From: an uncultured Pelagibacteraceae bacterium
Lineage (GTDB): Bacteria; Pseudomonadota; Alphaproteobacteria; Pelagibacterales; Pelagibacteraceae
Direction: 5' to 3'
Assembly: GCA_902627935.1 (NCBI GenBank)
Contig: CACOLA010000002.1
Span: 207,026 to 271,025 of the forward strand
DNA length: 64,000 nucleotides
A program made the translations under genes and the position numbers. This document shows positions 36,307-44,060 of this stretch, piece after piece. Positions within the stretch are counted from its first letter, which is position 1. Each line of letters opens with the position of its first letter. Under the pieces are notes generated by a model. That model saw only the letters and a program-made list of their open reading frames with translations, searched no databases and was not told the DNA's origin.

Positions 36307-36524
36307 ATAATAAAATTTTTGAATGGACAGGGGTTATCACCGCAATATTGTATTCATTGTTTGTAGCTATGAATATTGGTATAGAGTTTTTTGGTTTTTG
36401 CTTATTACTTATATCTGCTATCTTAATTGGAATTTGGGCTTATAGGGGTGGTCATAGAGGAATCTTATTTTTACAATTTTTTTACGCGACAGCTGGAATT
36501 ATTGGAATGTTCAGGTGGTTTTAA
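36303..36524 (+). CDS. Small membrane protein ending in a PnuC-like GIIGMFRW motif
   Basis: 73 residues with two or three hydrophobic segments, GVITAILYSLFVAMNIGIEF, LLLISAILIGIWAY and LFLQFFYATAGIIGMFRW. The ending resembles that of PnuC-type vitamin transporters, but the protein is far too short for one. It may belong to a small uncharacterised marine family. Coupled by ATGA to the amidotransferase; converges with the photolyase-like gene (4-base overlap). Confidence 0.65.
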   Translation: MNNKIFEWTGVITAILYSLFVAMNIGIEFFGFCLLLISAILIGIWAYRGGHRGILFLQFFYATAGIIGMFRWF

Positions 36525-37663
36525 TTAAAAGTTGAAATTATTTTAGGAATATAACTTTTAAAATTAAAGAAACCCTTGTTGCAATATTGCCATGAATACT
36601 GATCAAGTTTTCTATATAAAAAATTTTTATTTATATTATTTGAGTTTAAGTAATCTAAGCTCTCACCTACCGTTGGGTACAAAGCACAACTATTTTCAAT
36701 ATCTTTTATTTCACTTATATCGATGACCTCACAATCGATAGAATTATTTTTTAATCTTTGTTCCTGATCTTTGATAAGAAGAGATTTAAACTTCAATACT
36801 TTTTCATTTAATTTGATAGATCTATTTTCATTTTTATTTGAAATTAAATAAATCTTTTTAAATTTATCATTCTTAAAATCAGTGATTTCAAAAGAGAGAT
36901 TATTTTCAAAAATCAATAAATTTTTATTTTCAATATTTTGAGGATTGTTAAAATTTTTTTTGATTATTGAGTAAGTTTTTTCAGATATTTTTGGGGGTGC
37001 GCTTTCATTCAATTTAATATTGTCAAATCTGTTATTAGTGAATTTTTTGATATTCCATTCACTTGCCAAGTAATGTTTTCCTTGGGTTTGAATACCGGCA
37101 ACCCATCTCCATCCAAGGGTATTTGATGCGGTATCTCCATCGAAAAGGTACTGCATAAAAAATTCAGCACCTAATTGCCAAGGTAATTCTAAAGTAAAAA
37201 TCCAAATGCTAGCAAACCACATTCTTGAGTGATTATGCAAGTAATTGTTTTGTTTTAATTCGTTTACCCATGTATTAAAACATTCTATTCTTGTCTTACC
37301 TTCAATCGCATTTAAGTAATTTTCATTATTTTTATAATCATTTCTCAATTGTTTTAATTCAATTAAATAATCTAACCAAACATTAGGTCGCAATTCTAGC
37401 CAGCCTTTCCAATATGTTCTCCATAAAACTTCCTGAATAAATTTTTCATTTTTTGAAAAAGAAAATTTGTTAAGTGATTTTTTAATTACTTCCTCTTCGC
37501 TTATAATACCGTGAGTTATGTAAGGTGACAGACATGAAATGTTTGATCTATTTTCTGGTCCAAAATCAAAGTTTCTTAACTTTGCGTAGTCCGAAAGATT
37601 TTTTTCAATAAAATGACTTAATTTTTCAATGGCTTCTTTTCTCGAACTTTTAAATTCCATCAC
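36521..37663 (-). CDS. Photolyase-like FAD-domain protein with C-terminal domain
   Basis: 380 residues. The FAD-binding photolyase helical domain begins almost at the N-terminus: LSPYITHGIISEEE, FIQEVLWRTYWKGWLE, ARIECF-like segment, NNYLHNHSRMWFASIWIFTLELPWQLGAEFFMQYLFDGDTASNT (split over ~140-180), LGWRWVAGIQT. The usual N-terminal antenna domain is missing. Instead ~165 residues follow, with possible strands (NLLIFENN, KKIYLISNK, DCEVIDIS) between helices, reminiscent of an alpha/beta domain. It could be a circularly permuted photolyase or a new fusion. It follows argG by 1 base. Confidence 0.82.
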   Translation of the reverse strand: MMEFKSSRKEAIEKLSHFIEKNLSDYAKLRNFDFGPENRSNISCLSPYITHGIISEEEVIKKSLNKFSFSKNEKFIQEVLWRTYWKGWLELRPNVWLDYLIELKQLRNDYKNNENYLNAIEGKTRIECFNTWVNELKQNNYLHNHSRMWFASIWIFTLELPWQLGAEFFMQYLFDGDTASNTLGWRWVAGIQTQGKHYLASEWNIKKFTNNRFDNIKLNESAPPKISEKTYSIIKKNFNNPQNIENKNLLIFENNLSFEITDFKNDKFKKIYLISNKNENRSIKLNEKVLKFKSLLIKDQEQRLKNNSIDCEVIDISEIKDIENSCALYPTVGESLDYLNSNNINKNFLYRKLDQYSWQYCNKGFFNFKSYIPKIISTFN

Positions 37664-37664
37664 A

Positions 37665-38852
37665 TTATGACCTTAATTTTTTTTTGTGATAATTAATAAA
37701 TCTCTCAATATTAGATTTATTAAAATTTTTATTTTCCTCAAAAGAAACTTTTTTCACTGAATAAGCTGAGCTTTTAGTTTGTCTAGAAATGATTATTATG
37801 TTACCCTTATAAAGTTTAAGTTTTATTGATCCGTTAACCTTATTTTTTTTAAAATCTATAATTTTCTGAAGTTTAATTCTTTCTTTTGAATACCAGTAAC
37901 CATTATAAATCAGTTCTGCGTATCTAGGCATTATTTGCTCTTTTCTATGCATGGTTTTTTTATCTAAATTTATCGATTCTATTGCTCTGTGAGCCTGGAT
38001 TAATAATGTACCACCAGGAGTTTCGTACACACCTCTTGATTTAATCCCAATAAATCTATTTTCAACCAAGTCCACTCTCCCTATTCCATTCTTTCCAGCA
38101 AGTTGATTAAGTTTATCTAATAACTTTGATGGAGATAATTTTTTTCCATTAATTCCTATTGGATTACTATTTTTAAAATTAATTGTTACAAATGAAGGCT
38201 TGTTTGGAGCTTTCTCAGGAGAGGTGGTTCTTTGAAAAATGAATTCTGGAGCAGAATTTTTAAGATTTTCTAACACTTTGCCTTCAGTTGATGTGTGAAA
38301 CAAATTATCATCAACCGAAAAAGGTGGGGCACCTTTTTTGTCTTTCGGAATTTCTATCTTATGTTTTTTTGCGTAGTTTATTAAATCAGTTCTAGACTTT
38401 AATTTCCAAATTCTCCAAGGAGCTAAAATTTTTATATTAGGCCCAAAATAATGATATCCAAGTTCAAATCTAACCTGGTCGTTTCCTTTACCTGTTGCAC
38501 CATGACATACAGCAAATGCTTTAAATTTTTTTGCTATTCTTATTTGATCTTTTGCAATTAGCGGACGGGCAATTGAGGTTCCTAATAAATAAATTCCTTC
38601 ATAAATTGCATGTCCTCTCACCATTGGGTAGACATAATTCTTAACAAAATCATCTTTTAAATCTTGAATAATGATATTTTTAACACCAAATTTTTTTGCA
38701 TTACGCAATATTTTTTTTTTATCAATTTTTTGACCTATATCTGCTGTGTAACAAATAATCTCAGCATTATAATTTTCTTGAAGCCATTTTAAAATTATAG
38801 ATGTATCCAAACCTCCGGAGTAAGCTAATACAATTTTTTTTTTTGATTTCAT
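37665..38852 (-). CDS. argG: Argininosuccinate synthase
   Basis: ATP-dependent ligation of citrulline and aspartate in arginine synthesis; 395 residues as usual. It has the PP-loop YSGGLDTSIILKWL (11-24), GATGKGNDQVRFE, PWRIW, DNLFHTSTEGKVLE-like specificity segment and RGVYETPGGTLL. In the last ~70 residues the family helices are present. It reads in the same direction as the photolyase-like gene and the IalB-like gene, with gaps of 1-3 bases, so they may form one transcript. Confidence 0.96.
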   Translation of the reverse strand: MKSKKKIVLAYSGGLDTSIILKWLQENYNAEIICYTADIGQKIDKKKILRNAKKFGVKNIIIQDLKDDFVKNYVYPMVRGHAIYEGIYLLGTSIARPLIAKDQIRIAKKFKAFAVCHGATGKGNDQVRFELGYHYFGPNIKILAPWRIWKLKSRTDLINYAKKHKIEIPKDKKGAPPFSVDDNLFHTSTEGKVLENLKNSAPEFIFQRTTSPEKAPNKPSFVTINFKNSNPIGINGKKLSPSKLLDKLNQLAGKNGIGRVDLVENRFIGIKSRGVYETPGGTLLIQAHRAIESINLDKKTMHRKEQIMPRYAELIYNGYWYSKERIKLQKIIDFKKNKVNGSIKLKLYKGNIIIISRQTKSSAYSVKKVSFEENKNFNKSNIERFINYHKKKLRS

Positions 38853-38855
38853 TTA

Positions 38856-39362
38856 CTAGCTGCAGGCTTTTTTCGCAGCGTTGTAAGCTTTTGTAAAACC
38901 CAATAGTGAGTAATGATCAATAGTTTGAGATCCCTTTTGATTATACCCTGTTATCATTATTCTTGATCCCTTTTTCATTATTTTTACCATTTTTTTCTCA
39001 ATTTTATTATCAGCAATCCAAGCAAAGCCTTGTTGAACAATATCAAATTTAATTTTATTTTTTCCAGATGTTGCAGTAACAGTATTTTTTTTATTAAAAT
39101 CATAACCAGGACTTGTACTTATTTCATCTTTAATTTTCTCACTAGGTCTAAAAGTTACAAATAATCTAGCCTCTCTTTTATTTGACTTCGGTGCTTGTAA
39201 AACAGGAGAAGATTGGGCAAAACACACGGTACCAGACGGCTCAACTGTAACCATGGTTTTCCAGTCTTTAAATTTTCCTATTTGTTTGAGTTCTTCAGCA
39301 TTTACTGATTGAAAAGTAATTAAAAAAAAAGCCGAAAGTAAAATATTAATTTTTTTAATCAT
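38856..39362 (-). CDS. Invasion-associated locus B (IalB)-like secreted protein
   Basis: A 168-residue protein with a signal peptide (INILLSAFFLITFQSVNA) and the IalB fold signature: FKDWKTMV, CFAQSSPVL, ARLFVTFRPSEK, FAWIADNKIEKKMVKIMKKGSRIMITGYNQKGSQTI in pieces, and SLLGFTKAYNAAKKAC. The family is widespread in alphaproteobacteria and its role outside Bartonella is unknown. I start it at ATG 39362, which overlaps the aldo/keto reductase stop (ATGA); a TTG six bases upstream is possible. Confidence 0.88.
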   Translation of the reverse strand: MIKKINILLSAFFLITFQSVNAEELKQIGKFKDWKTMVTVEPSGTVCFAQSSPVLQAPKSNKREARLFVTFRPSEKIKDEISTSPGYDFNKKNTVTATSGKNKIKFDIVQQGFAWIADNKIEKKMVKIMKKGSRIMITGYNQKGSQTIDHYSLLGFTKAYNAAKKACS

Positions 39363-40396
39363 GGACAAGGATTAGGATAAATTTTTTGAATTTCATTGAT
39401 TTCAGCAATAATTTCATCTGTTAATTTTATATTTACACTTTCTATATTAGTTTTCAACTGGTCCATTTTTGTTGCACCGATTATTACGGAAGTTACAAAT
39501 GGTTGTATCTCTAAAAATTTAAGTGACATCTGTGCTAAATCTAATTTATTTTTTTTTGCTATTTCAAAATAAGCGTTTATTGCTTTCTCTGAGTTAGGTT
39601 TATTATATCTAGTCCAAAAATCTTTATGCAGTTCTATCCTCGATCCTTTAGGTAATTGATTATTTCTATATTTTCCTGATAAATATCCACATGCAAGTGG
39701 AGAATAGGCTAAAAGTCCAGCTTTTTCTCTCACGGATATTTCAGCTAGACCAACCTCGTAAGATCTATTCAATAAATTATAGGGATTTTGTACCGAAAGC
39801 ATTCTTGGAAGATTGTTTTTTTCAGAAATTTCTAAAAACTTTGATAATCCCCATGGTGTCTCATTTGAAAGACCAACATATCTTATTTTTCCTTGTTGCT
39901 TAAATTTATCAAGATTTTCTAAGATATCTTCAAATTTAGTCCATTCATCATCATTATTGTGCTCATAACCTAATTTTCCGAAAAAGTTTGTATTTCTTTC
40001 TGGCCAATGAAGTTGATACAAGTCAATATAATCTGTCTTTAATCTTTTTAAACTTCCCTCCAAAGCTTCTGTGATATTTTTTTTTCCAAATTGATTTCCA
40101 CCACCCCTTACATATTCTCTCATTGGCCCACATACTTTTGATGCAAGAATTATTTTTTGTCTCTTCTTATTTTTTTCGAACCAATTTCCAATTATTTCCT
40201 CAGTTCTTCCAAAAGTCTCTTCCCTAGGAGGAATAGAATAAATTTCTGCCGTATCCCAAAAATTTACACCTTGATCTAGAGCAAAACTCATCTGCTGAAA
40301 CCCTTCTTCTTGAGTATTTTGTTCACCCCAGGTCATAGTGCCGAGACAAATTGTACTCACATCAATATCAGTATTTCCTAATTTTTTGTAATTCAT
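39359..40396 (-). CDS. Aldo/keto reductase (Tas-like)
   Basis: A 345-residue (beta/alpha)8 NADPH-dependent reductase: GNTDIDVSTICLGTMTWGEQN at the start, FWDTAEIYSIPP with the catalytic Asp and Tyr, ILASKV with the Lys, LYQLHWPE with the His, and VIIGATKMDQLKTNI near the end. The GTMTWGEQNTQEEGFQQ start and YDLYQLHWPER-type motif are like E. coli Tas. Substrate unknown. A divergent promoter region of 80 bases separates it from the Bax-inhibitor gene. Confidence 0.94.
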   Translation of the reverse strand: MNYKKLGNTDIDVSTICLGTMTWGEQNTQEEGFQQMSFALDQGVNFWDTAEIYSIPPREETFGRTEEIIGNWFEKNKKRQKIILASKVCGPMREYVRGGGNQFGKKNITEALEGSLKRLKTDYIDLYQLHWPERNTNFFGKLGYEHNNDDEWTKFEDILENLDKFKQQGKIRYVGLSNETPWGLSKFLEISEKNNLPRMLSVQNPYNLLNRSYEVGLAEISVREKAGLLAYSPLACGYLSGKYRNNQLPKGSRIELHKDFWTRYNKPNSEKAINAYFEIAKKNKLDLAQMSLKFLEIQPFVTSVIIGATKMDQLKTNIESVNIKLTDEIIAEINEIQKIYPNPCP

Positions 40397-40476
40397 TGAG
40401 GATAATTGTCTTAATTTTTATTTATCTTTTAAGGTATCTTGAATAATTAGTAAAAGACTATTATATATTTTAAATC

Positions 40477-41238
40477 ATGGAATTTAATAAAAAGGAAATT
40501 TTAAACAGAGCCAAAGTTGCCCAACAATCTACAGCAGTAATGGATGAGGGCTTAAGAGCCTATATGCTTAAAGTATATAACTACATGGCAACTGGGATTT
40601 TATTAACAGGCATTATTGCACTACTTACTTTTAAACTATCTGTAGTTACAAATGATGCTGGGTCTATCGTTGCTCTTACTCAAATTGGAAATGCAATTTA
40701 CATGTCAGGTCTTAAATGGATAGTAATGTTGGCCCCTTTAGGAATTGTTTTTTACATGAGTTTTGGAATAAATAAAATGAGTGCTTCAAAAGCTCAAACT
40801 ACCTTTTGGGTGTTTGCTGCTTTAATGGGATTGTCCTTATCATCAATTTTGCTCGTTTACACTGGTATGAGTATCACGAGAGTATTTTTTATTTGTTCAG
40901 CTACTTTTGGGGCTATGAGTATTTACGGTTATACCACAAAAAGAGACCTTACTAAACTTGGATCTTTTCTTATGATGGGATTAATTGGAATTATAATCGC
41001 TTCGATAGTTAATATTTTTATGAAGTCGTCGATGATGTATTTTGTTATTTCAATTTTAGGTGTTCTTATTTTTGTTGGTCTAACAGCTTATGATACTCAA
41101 AAAATAAAAAATATGTATGTAGCTAATGAGGATGGTGAAACTATGGGTAAAAAAGCTGTGATGGGAGCTTTAACACTATACCTTGATTTCATAAATTTAT
41201 TCATAATGCTTCTAAGGCTATTCGGGCAAAGAAGATAA
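40477..41238 (+). CDS. Bax inhibitor-1/YccA family membrane protein
   Basis: A 253-residue protein with seven membrane segments. It has LRAYMLKVYNYMATGILLTGI at the start, FWVFAALMGLSLSSILLVYTG, and the family end GLTAYDTQKIKNMY then ALTLYLDFINLFIMLLRLFG. Members are calcium-leak channels or membrane-protease regulators in other organisms. It is monocistronic, converging with the DUF2794 gene. Confidence 0.95.
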   Translation: MEFNKKEILNRAKVAQQSTAVMDEGLRAYMLKVYNYMATGILLTGIIALLTFKLSVVTNDAGSIVALTQIGNAIYMSGLKWIVMLAPLGIVFYMSFGINKMSASKAQTTFWVFAALMGLSLSSILLVYTGMSITRVFFICSATFGAMSIYGYTTKRDLTKLGSFLMMGLIGIIIASIVNIFMKSSMMYFVISILGVLIFVGLTAYDTQKIKNMYVANEDGETMGKKAVMGALTLYLDFINLFIMLLRLFGQRR

Positions 41239-41247
41239 ATATTTTTA

Positions 41248-41586
41248 CTAAAGTTTTTTCCAATTAGTATTTTTTATTAAGTTTTCTAATCCAATTGAAT
41301 TCTTTAGAACTTTTCCATTTGTATCAGTAATAAGATATTTAAAATTTTTATTTTTAGGTTTAAAATTTTTACAAATTTTATATAAAGCATTTTCTGTTGC
41401 ATTCTTAAATACACTAAAACTAACCTGTTTACTTGAAATACTTAACCCATAATCTTTCCATGAACCTTCGGAAACCATCTTTGCATATAAATTTAATATT
41501 ATTTTCAGCTCTTCTTTTTCAAAAAAATGTTTTTCTTCAATTTTATTATGAGTATTATTAATAACTAATTTTAGATTATTATTCAT
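41248..41586 (-). CDS. DUF2794 protein
   Basis: A 112-residue alphaproteobacterial DUF2794 member. It has FFEKEELKIILNLYAKMVSEGSWKDYGLS, then VSFSVFKNATENALYKI, and KYLITDTNGKVLKN. No function is established for the family. Its start overlaps the yciB stop by 8 bases, so the two are translated from one message. Confidence 0.88.
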   Translation of the reverse strand: MNNNLKLVINNTHNKIEEKHFFEKEELKIILNLYAKMVSEGSWKDYGLSISSKQVSFSVFKNATENALYKICKNFKPKNKNFKYLITDTNGKVLKNSIGLENLIKNTNWKKL

Positions 41587-42130
41587 TAGTCTTATATTTA
41601 TTGATTAAACCAATTTGAAAAGCTGTAAAAATAATTGTTATAGGCAACATTCCCCACACTTTAAAATTTACCCAAAATTCCTCTGATTGAGTTCTCCATA
41701 TTATTTCATTAAGCAAAGCAAGCCCAAAGAAAAAAATTATCCATCGTTTATTAAGTATCTCCCATCCAAGATCTGATATGAGAATTGAATTCCCTATTAT
41801 TCTTTTCAAAATGGGTTCTTTTGAAAAATATTTTCCAAATAACAAAACAAGAGCGAACAAAATGTTAATTATTGTTGGTTTTATATAAATGAATACTGGG
41901 TCTTTAAAATAAATAGTTAAACCTCCAAAAAATGTGATCAATATTCCACTTATTAGTGGCATTGGAGGTATTTTTTTTTCAAATATCCAAACTATAATTA
42001 ATGAAATTAATGTCGCAACAATGAGAGGTGGAATTGCCACTGATAAATCTTTGTTATTGTCATAATAATAGAAAAAAAATATTGCTAGGGGACCAAAATC
42101 TGTGAGAAATTTCAAAAAAGATTTATTCAC
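41579..42130 (-). CDS. yciB: YciB / intracellular septation protein A family
   Basis: A 183-residue membrane protein with about five segments. It has FLTDFGPLAIFFFYYY at the start, MPLISGILITFFGGLTIYFKDPVFIYIKPTIIN (~57-89), NKRWIIFFFGLALLNEIIWR and WVNFKVWGMLPITIIFTAFQ, the family's most conserved block. It is linked to cell envelope and septum function. The DUF2794 gene overlaps its end. An 86-base divergent gap separates it from hspQ. Confidence 0.93.
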   Translation of the reverse strand: MNKSFLKFLTDFGPLAIFFFYYYDNNKDLSVAIPPLIVATLISLIIVWIFEKKIPPMPLISGILITFFGGLTIYFKDPVFIYIKPTIINILFALVLLFGKYFSKEPILKRIIGNSILISDLGWEILNKRWIIFFFGLALLNEIIWRTQSEEFWVNFKVWGMLPITIIFTAFQIGLINKYKTNE

Positions 42131-42216
42131 AAAAAGATATTAACATAATTAACGCTGTCTAAAAACTTTATATTTTTTCTTATTGATTTTTATTTTTAAA
42201 TACCCATACTAATAGT

Positions 42217-42537
42217 ATGTCAATTCAAAAAGCAAAATTTTCAATTGGAGATATAGTAAAACATAAGCACTTTGAGTTTAGGGGAGTTATTTACGATGTA
42301 GATTTTGAATTTAATAATTCAGAGGAGTGGTATCAATCAATCCCAAAAAATGTTAGGCCAAGAAAAGATCAACCATTTTATCATTTATTAGCTGAAAACG
42401 ACGAGATAACTTATGAGGCATATGTATCCGAACAAAACCTTTTAATGGACGATTCTGGAGAACCTATTAAACATCCTTTAATTGAGGAGATTTTTTCAGG
42501 CAAAAAGGGCTCTAGTTATTTTAAACCATCGAACTAA
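42217..42537 (+). CDS. hspQ: HspQ (hemimethylated-DNA-binding YccV-like)
   Basis: 106 residues: KFSIGDIVKHKHFEFRGVIYDVDFEF, then RPRKDQPFYHLLAENDEITYEAYVSEQNLL and PLIEEIF near the end. This is the YccV/HspQ family, known in E. coli as a specificity factor for Lon and a binder of hemimethylated DNA. It is monocistronic, followed by a 161-base region that contains a strong hairpin. Confidence 0.93.
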   Translation: MSIQKAKFSIGDIVKHKHFEFRGVIYDVDFEFNNSEEWYQSIPKNVRPRKDQPFYHLLAENDEITYEAYVSEQNLLMDDSGEPIKHPLIEEIFSGKKGSSYFKPSN

Positions 42538-42603
42538 GCTATCATCATTTAAACACAATTAATTCAAATCTTAGACAAATAAATGAGCTTATATTAATCA
42601 TAC

Positions 42604-42661
42604 CTGATCAAGAGTGTGAAATTATACCCTCATTATTATCTCCCTCTACATTCTTGATCAG
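42604..42661. ncRNA. Hairpin in the hspQ-ccmC gap, candidate structured RNA
   Basis: A long inverted repeat: CTGATCAAGA (42604-42613) pairs perfectly with TCTTGATCAG (42652-42661). It can be extended by five more pairs, two of them wobbles, to a 15-bp stem with a 28-base loop (AT- and C-rich, containing TCTCCCTC). No T-run follows on either strand, so it does not look like a terminator. It ends 37 bases before the ccmC ATG. The rest of the gap (42538-42698) shows nothing else. It could be a 5' leader element of the ccm operon or a small RNA. Confidence 0.4.
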
Positions 42662-42698
42662 TTAAATCTTTCATATTAAAATCTTTGAATAATAACTT

Positions 42699-43406
42699 AT
42701 GTTAAAAATTTTAAAACCAAGTAAAATCTTTTTGTTTACATCCAAGGCACCTAAATATGTGCTGTTGTTATTTATTTTAGTTTTTTCAATTGGTTTGCTT
42801 GAGGCTTTAATTTTGTCTCCAGAGGATTATAAACAAAGCCATTCTGTTAGAATAATGTACGTTCATGTCCCCGCAGCTTGGATTTCCTTAGGAATTTTTT
42901 CCTCCATAACTATTTTATCTTTAAGTGGATATATATTCAAAAATAAAAATTTTTTTTTAATTGCAAAAAGTTTAGCTCCATCAGGTTTATTATTTAATAT
43001 TATTGCACTTGTTACTGGTTCAATATGGGGAAAACCAACTTGGGGAACCTGGTGGGCTTGGGATGCACGAATTACATCAATGTTAATTTTAGCAATTTTT
43101 TATTTAATATATCTAATTGCATGGAGAATTTATCAAAATAAAGAACTAGTCTTCAAGATCACAACCATTATTACAATTTTTGGAATTATCAATGTTCCTA
43201 TCATTAAATACTCGGTTGAATGGTGGAATACTTTACACCAACCTGCTTCTGTAAACATTTTGTCAAAATCTTCAATTCATTCTTCAATGTTATTTCCATT
43301 GATTATTATGACTGCGGCATTTGCTCTATTTTCAGTACTGATTTTTTTAATGAAATATAATACAGAACTGATAAAAATTAAAAATAAAGGCTTAGACAGA
43401 TTATGA
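42699..43406 (+). CDS. ccmC: CcmC, heme handling protein
   Basis: A 235-residue inner-membrane protein with six spans. It has MYVHVPAAWISLGIFSS (periplasmic His) and the tryptophan-rich WWD motif WGKPTWGTWWAWDARITSMLIL (split around residue 110-130), then HQPASVNILSKSSIHSSM with the second His. It presents heme to CcmE in System I cytochrome c maturation. First gene of the ccm cluster here; ccmA and ccmB are not in the window. ccmD overlaps its stop by 4 bases. Confidence 0.96.
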   Translation: MLKILKPSKIFLFTSKAPKYVLLLFILVFSIGLLEALILSPEDYKQSHSVRIMYVHVPAAWISLGIFSSITILSLSGYIFKNKNFFLIAKSLAPSGLLFNIIALVTGSIWGKPTWGTWWAWDARITSMLILAIFYLIYLIAWRIYQNKELVFKITTIITIFGIINVPIIKYSVEWWNTLHQPASVNILSKSSIHSSMLFPLIIMTAAFALFSVLIFLMKYNTELIKIKNKGLDRL

Positions 43407-43630
43407 TTATTGAAATTTTACATATGGATGGATATGGACTGTACGTTTGGTCTTCATTTTCATTTACTATGATAAGTTTCTTTATTTTGTATTTAGTTAT
43501 TAAAAAACAGTTTGTTAAAGAAAGAGATAAATTTGTTACTAAATATGGGACCCTAAACTCTAAAAAAGCAGAAATTGCAAGATCTCAAACTATCAATAAA
43601 GAAATTTTATCTAACACACAGAGTATTTAA
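43403..43630 (+). CDS. ccmD: CcmD-like small membrane protein
   Basis: 75 residues, one membrane span (~13-34) with a positively charged cytoplasmic region. MDGYGLYVWSSFSFTMISFFILY is the usual CcmD pattern (G-Y-xx-YVWxSY). It stabilises the CcmABCDE complex and aids release of holo-CcmE. Position between ccmC and ccmE, with ATGA overlap to ccmC, makes the call secure. Confidence 0.9.
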   Translation: MIIEILHMDGYGLYVWSSFSFTMISFFILYLVIKKQFVKERDKFVTKYGTLNSKKAEIARSQTINKEILSNTQSI

Positions 43631-43640
43631 CTTTTAATCC

Positions 43641-44060
43641 ATGTATGGTCGTAAAGTTAAATTGAGATTTTTTTTTGTAACTCTTATTTTATTAATATTA
43701 ATATTAACAACTTTCTTAGTTTTAAAATCTTTAGAGGAAAATGTGGTTTACTTTAAATCACCGTCTGATGTTAAAGTTTTAGAGGAATTAGAAAATAAGA
43801 AAATAAGAATTGGTGGGATGGTTAAAGAAAAATCAATTAAAATTTCAAATCTTGGTGTTAATTTTATAATTACAGATTTTAAAAATGAGATTAACGTGAC
43901 CTATTCAGGTGCAGTTCCTAATCTTTTTACAGAGGGGAAAGGGGTTGTAGCAGAGGGATATTTAAAAGATGAGAATTTTTTTGAAGCATCAAAAATTTTA
44001 GCTAAACATGATGAAAATTATATGCCTCCAGAAGTTAAAGAGGCTTTGGATAATAAATAA
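43641..44060 (+). CDS. ccmE: CcmE, periplasmic heme chaperone
   Basis: A 139-residue protein with one N-terminal anchor (~9-28) and an OB-fold domain: [47 protein letters not shown]. Heme attaches covalently to His123 in [11 protein letters not shown], with Tyr127 as the probable axial ligand. It receives heme from CcmC and gives it to CcmF. Its stop is followed at once by ccmF. Confidence 0.96.
   Translation: MYGRKVKLRFFFVTLILLILILTTFLVLKSLEENVVYFKSPSDVKVLEELENKKIRIGGMVKEKSIKISNLGVNFIITDFKNEINVTYSGAVPNLFTEGKGVVAEGYLKDENFFEASKILAKHDENYMPPEVKEALDNK

Noticed and set aside
42604..42661. Hairpin before ccmC as a terminator of hspQ
   Set aside because: No run of T follows on the plus strand, nor on the minus strand for yciB, which is divergent.
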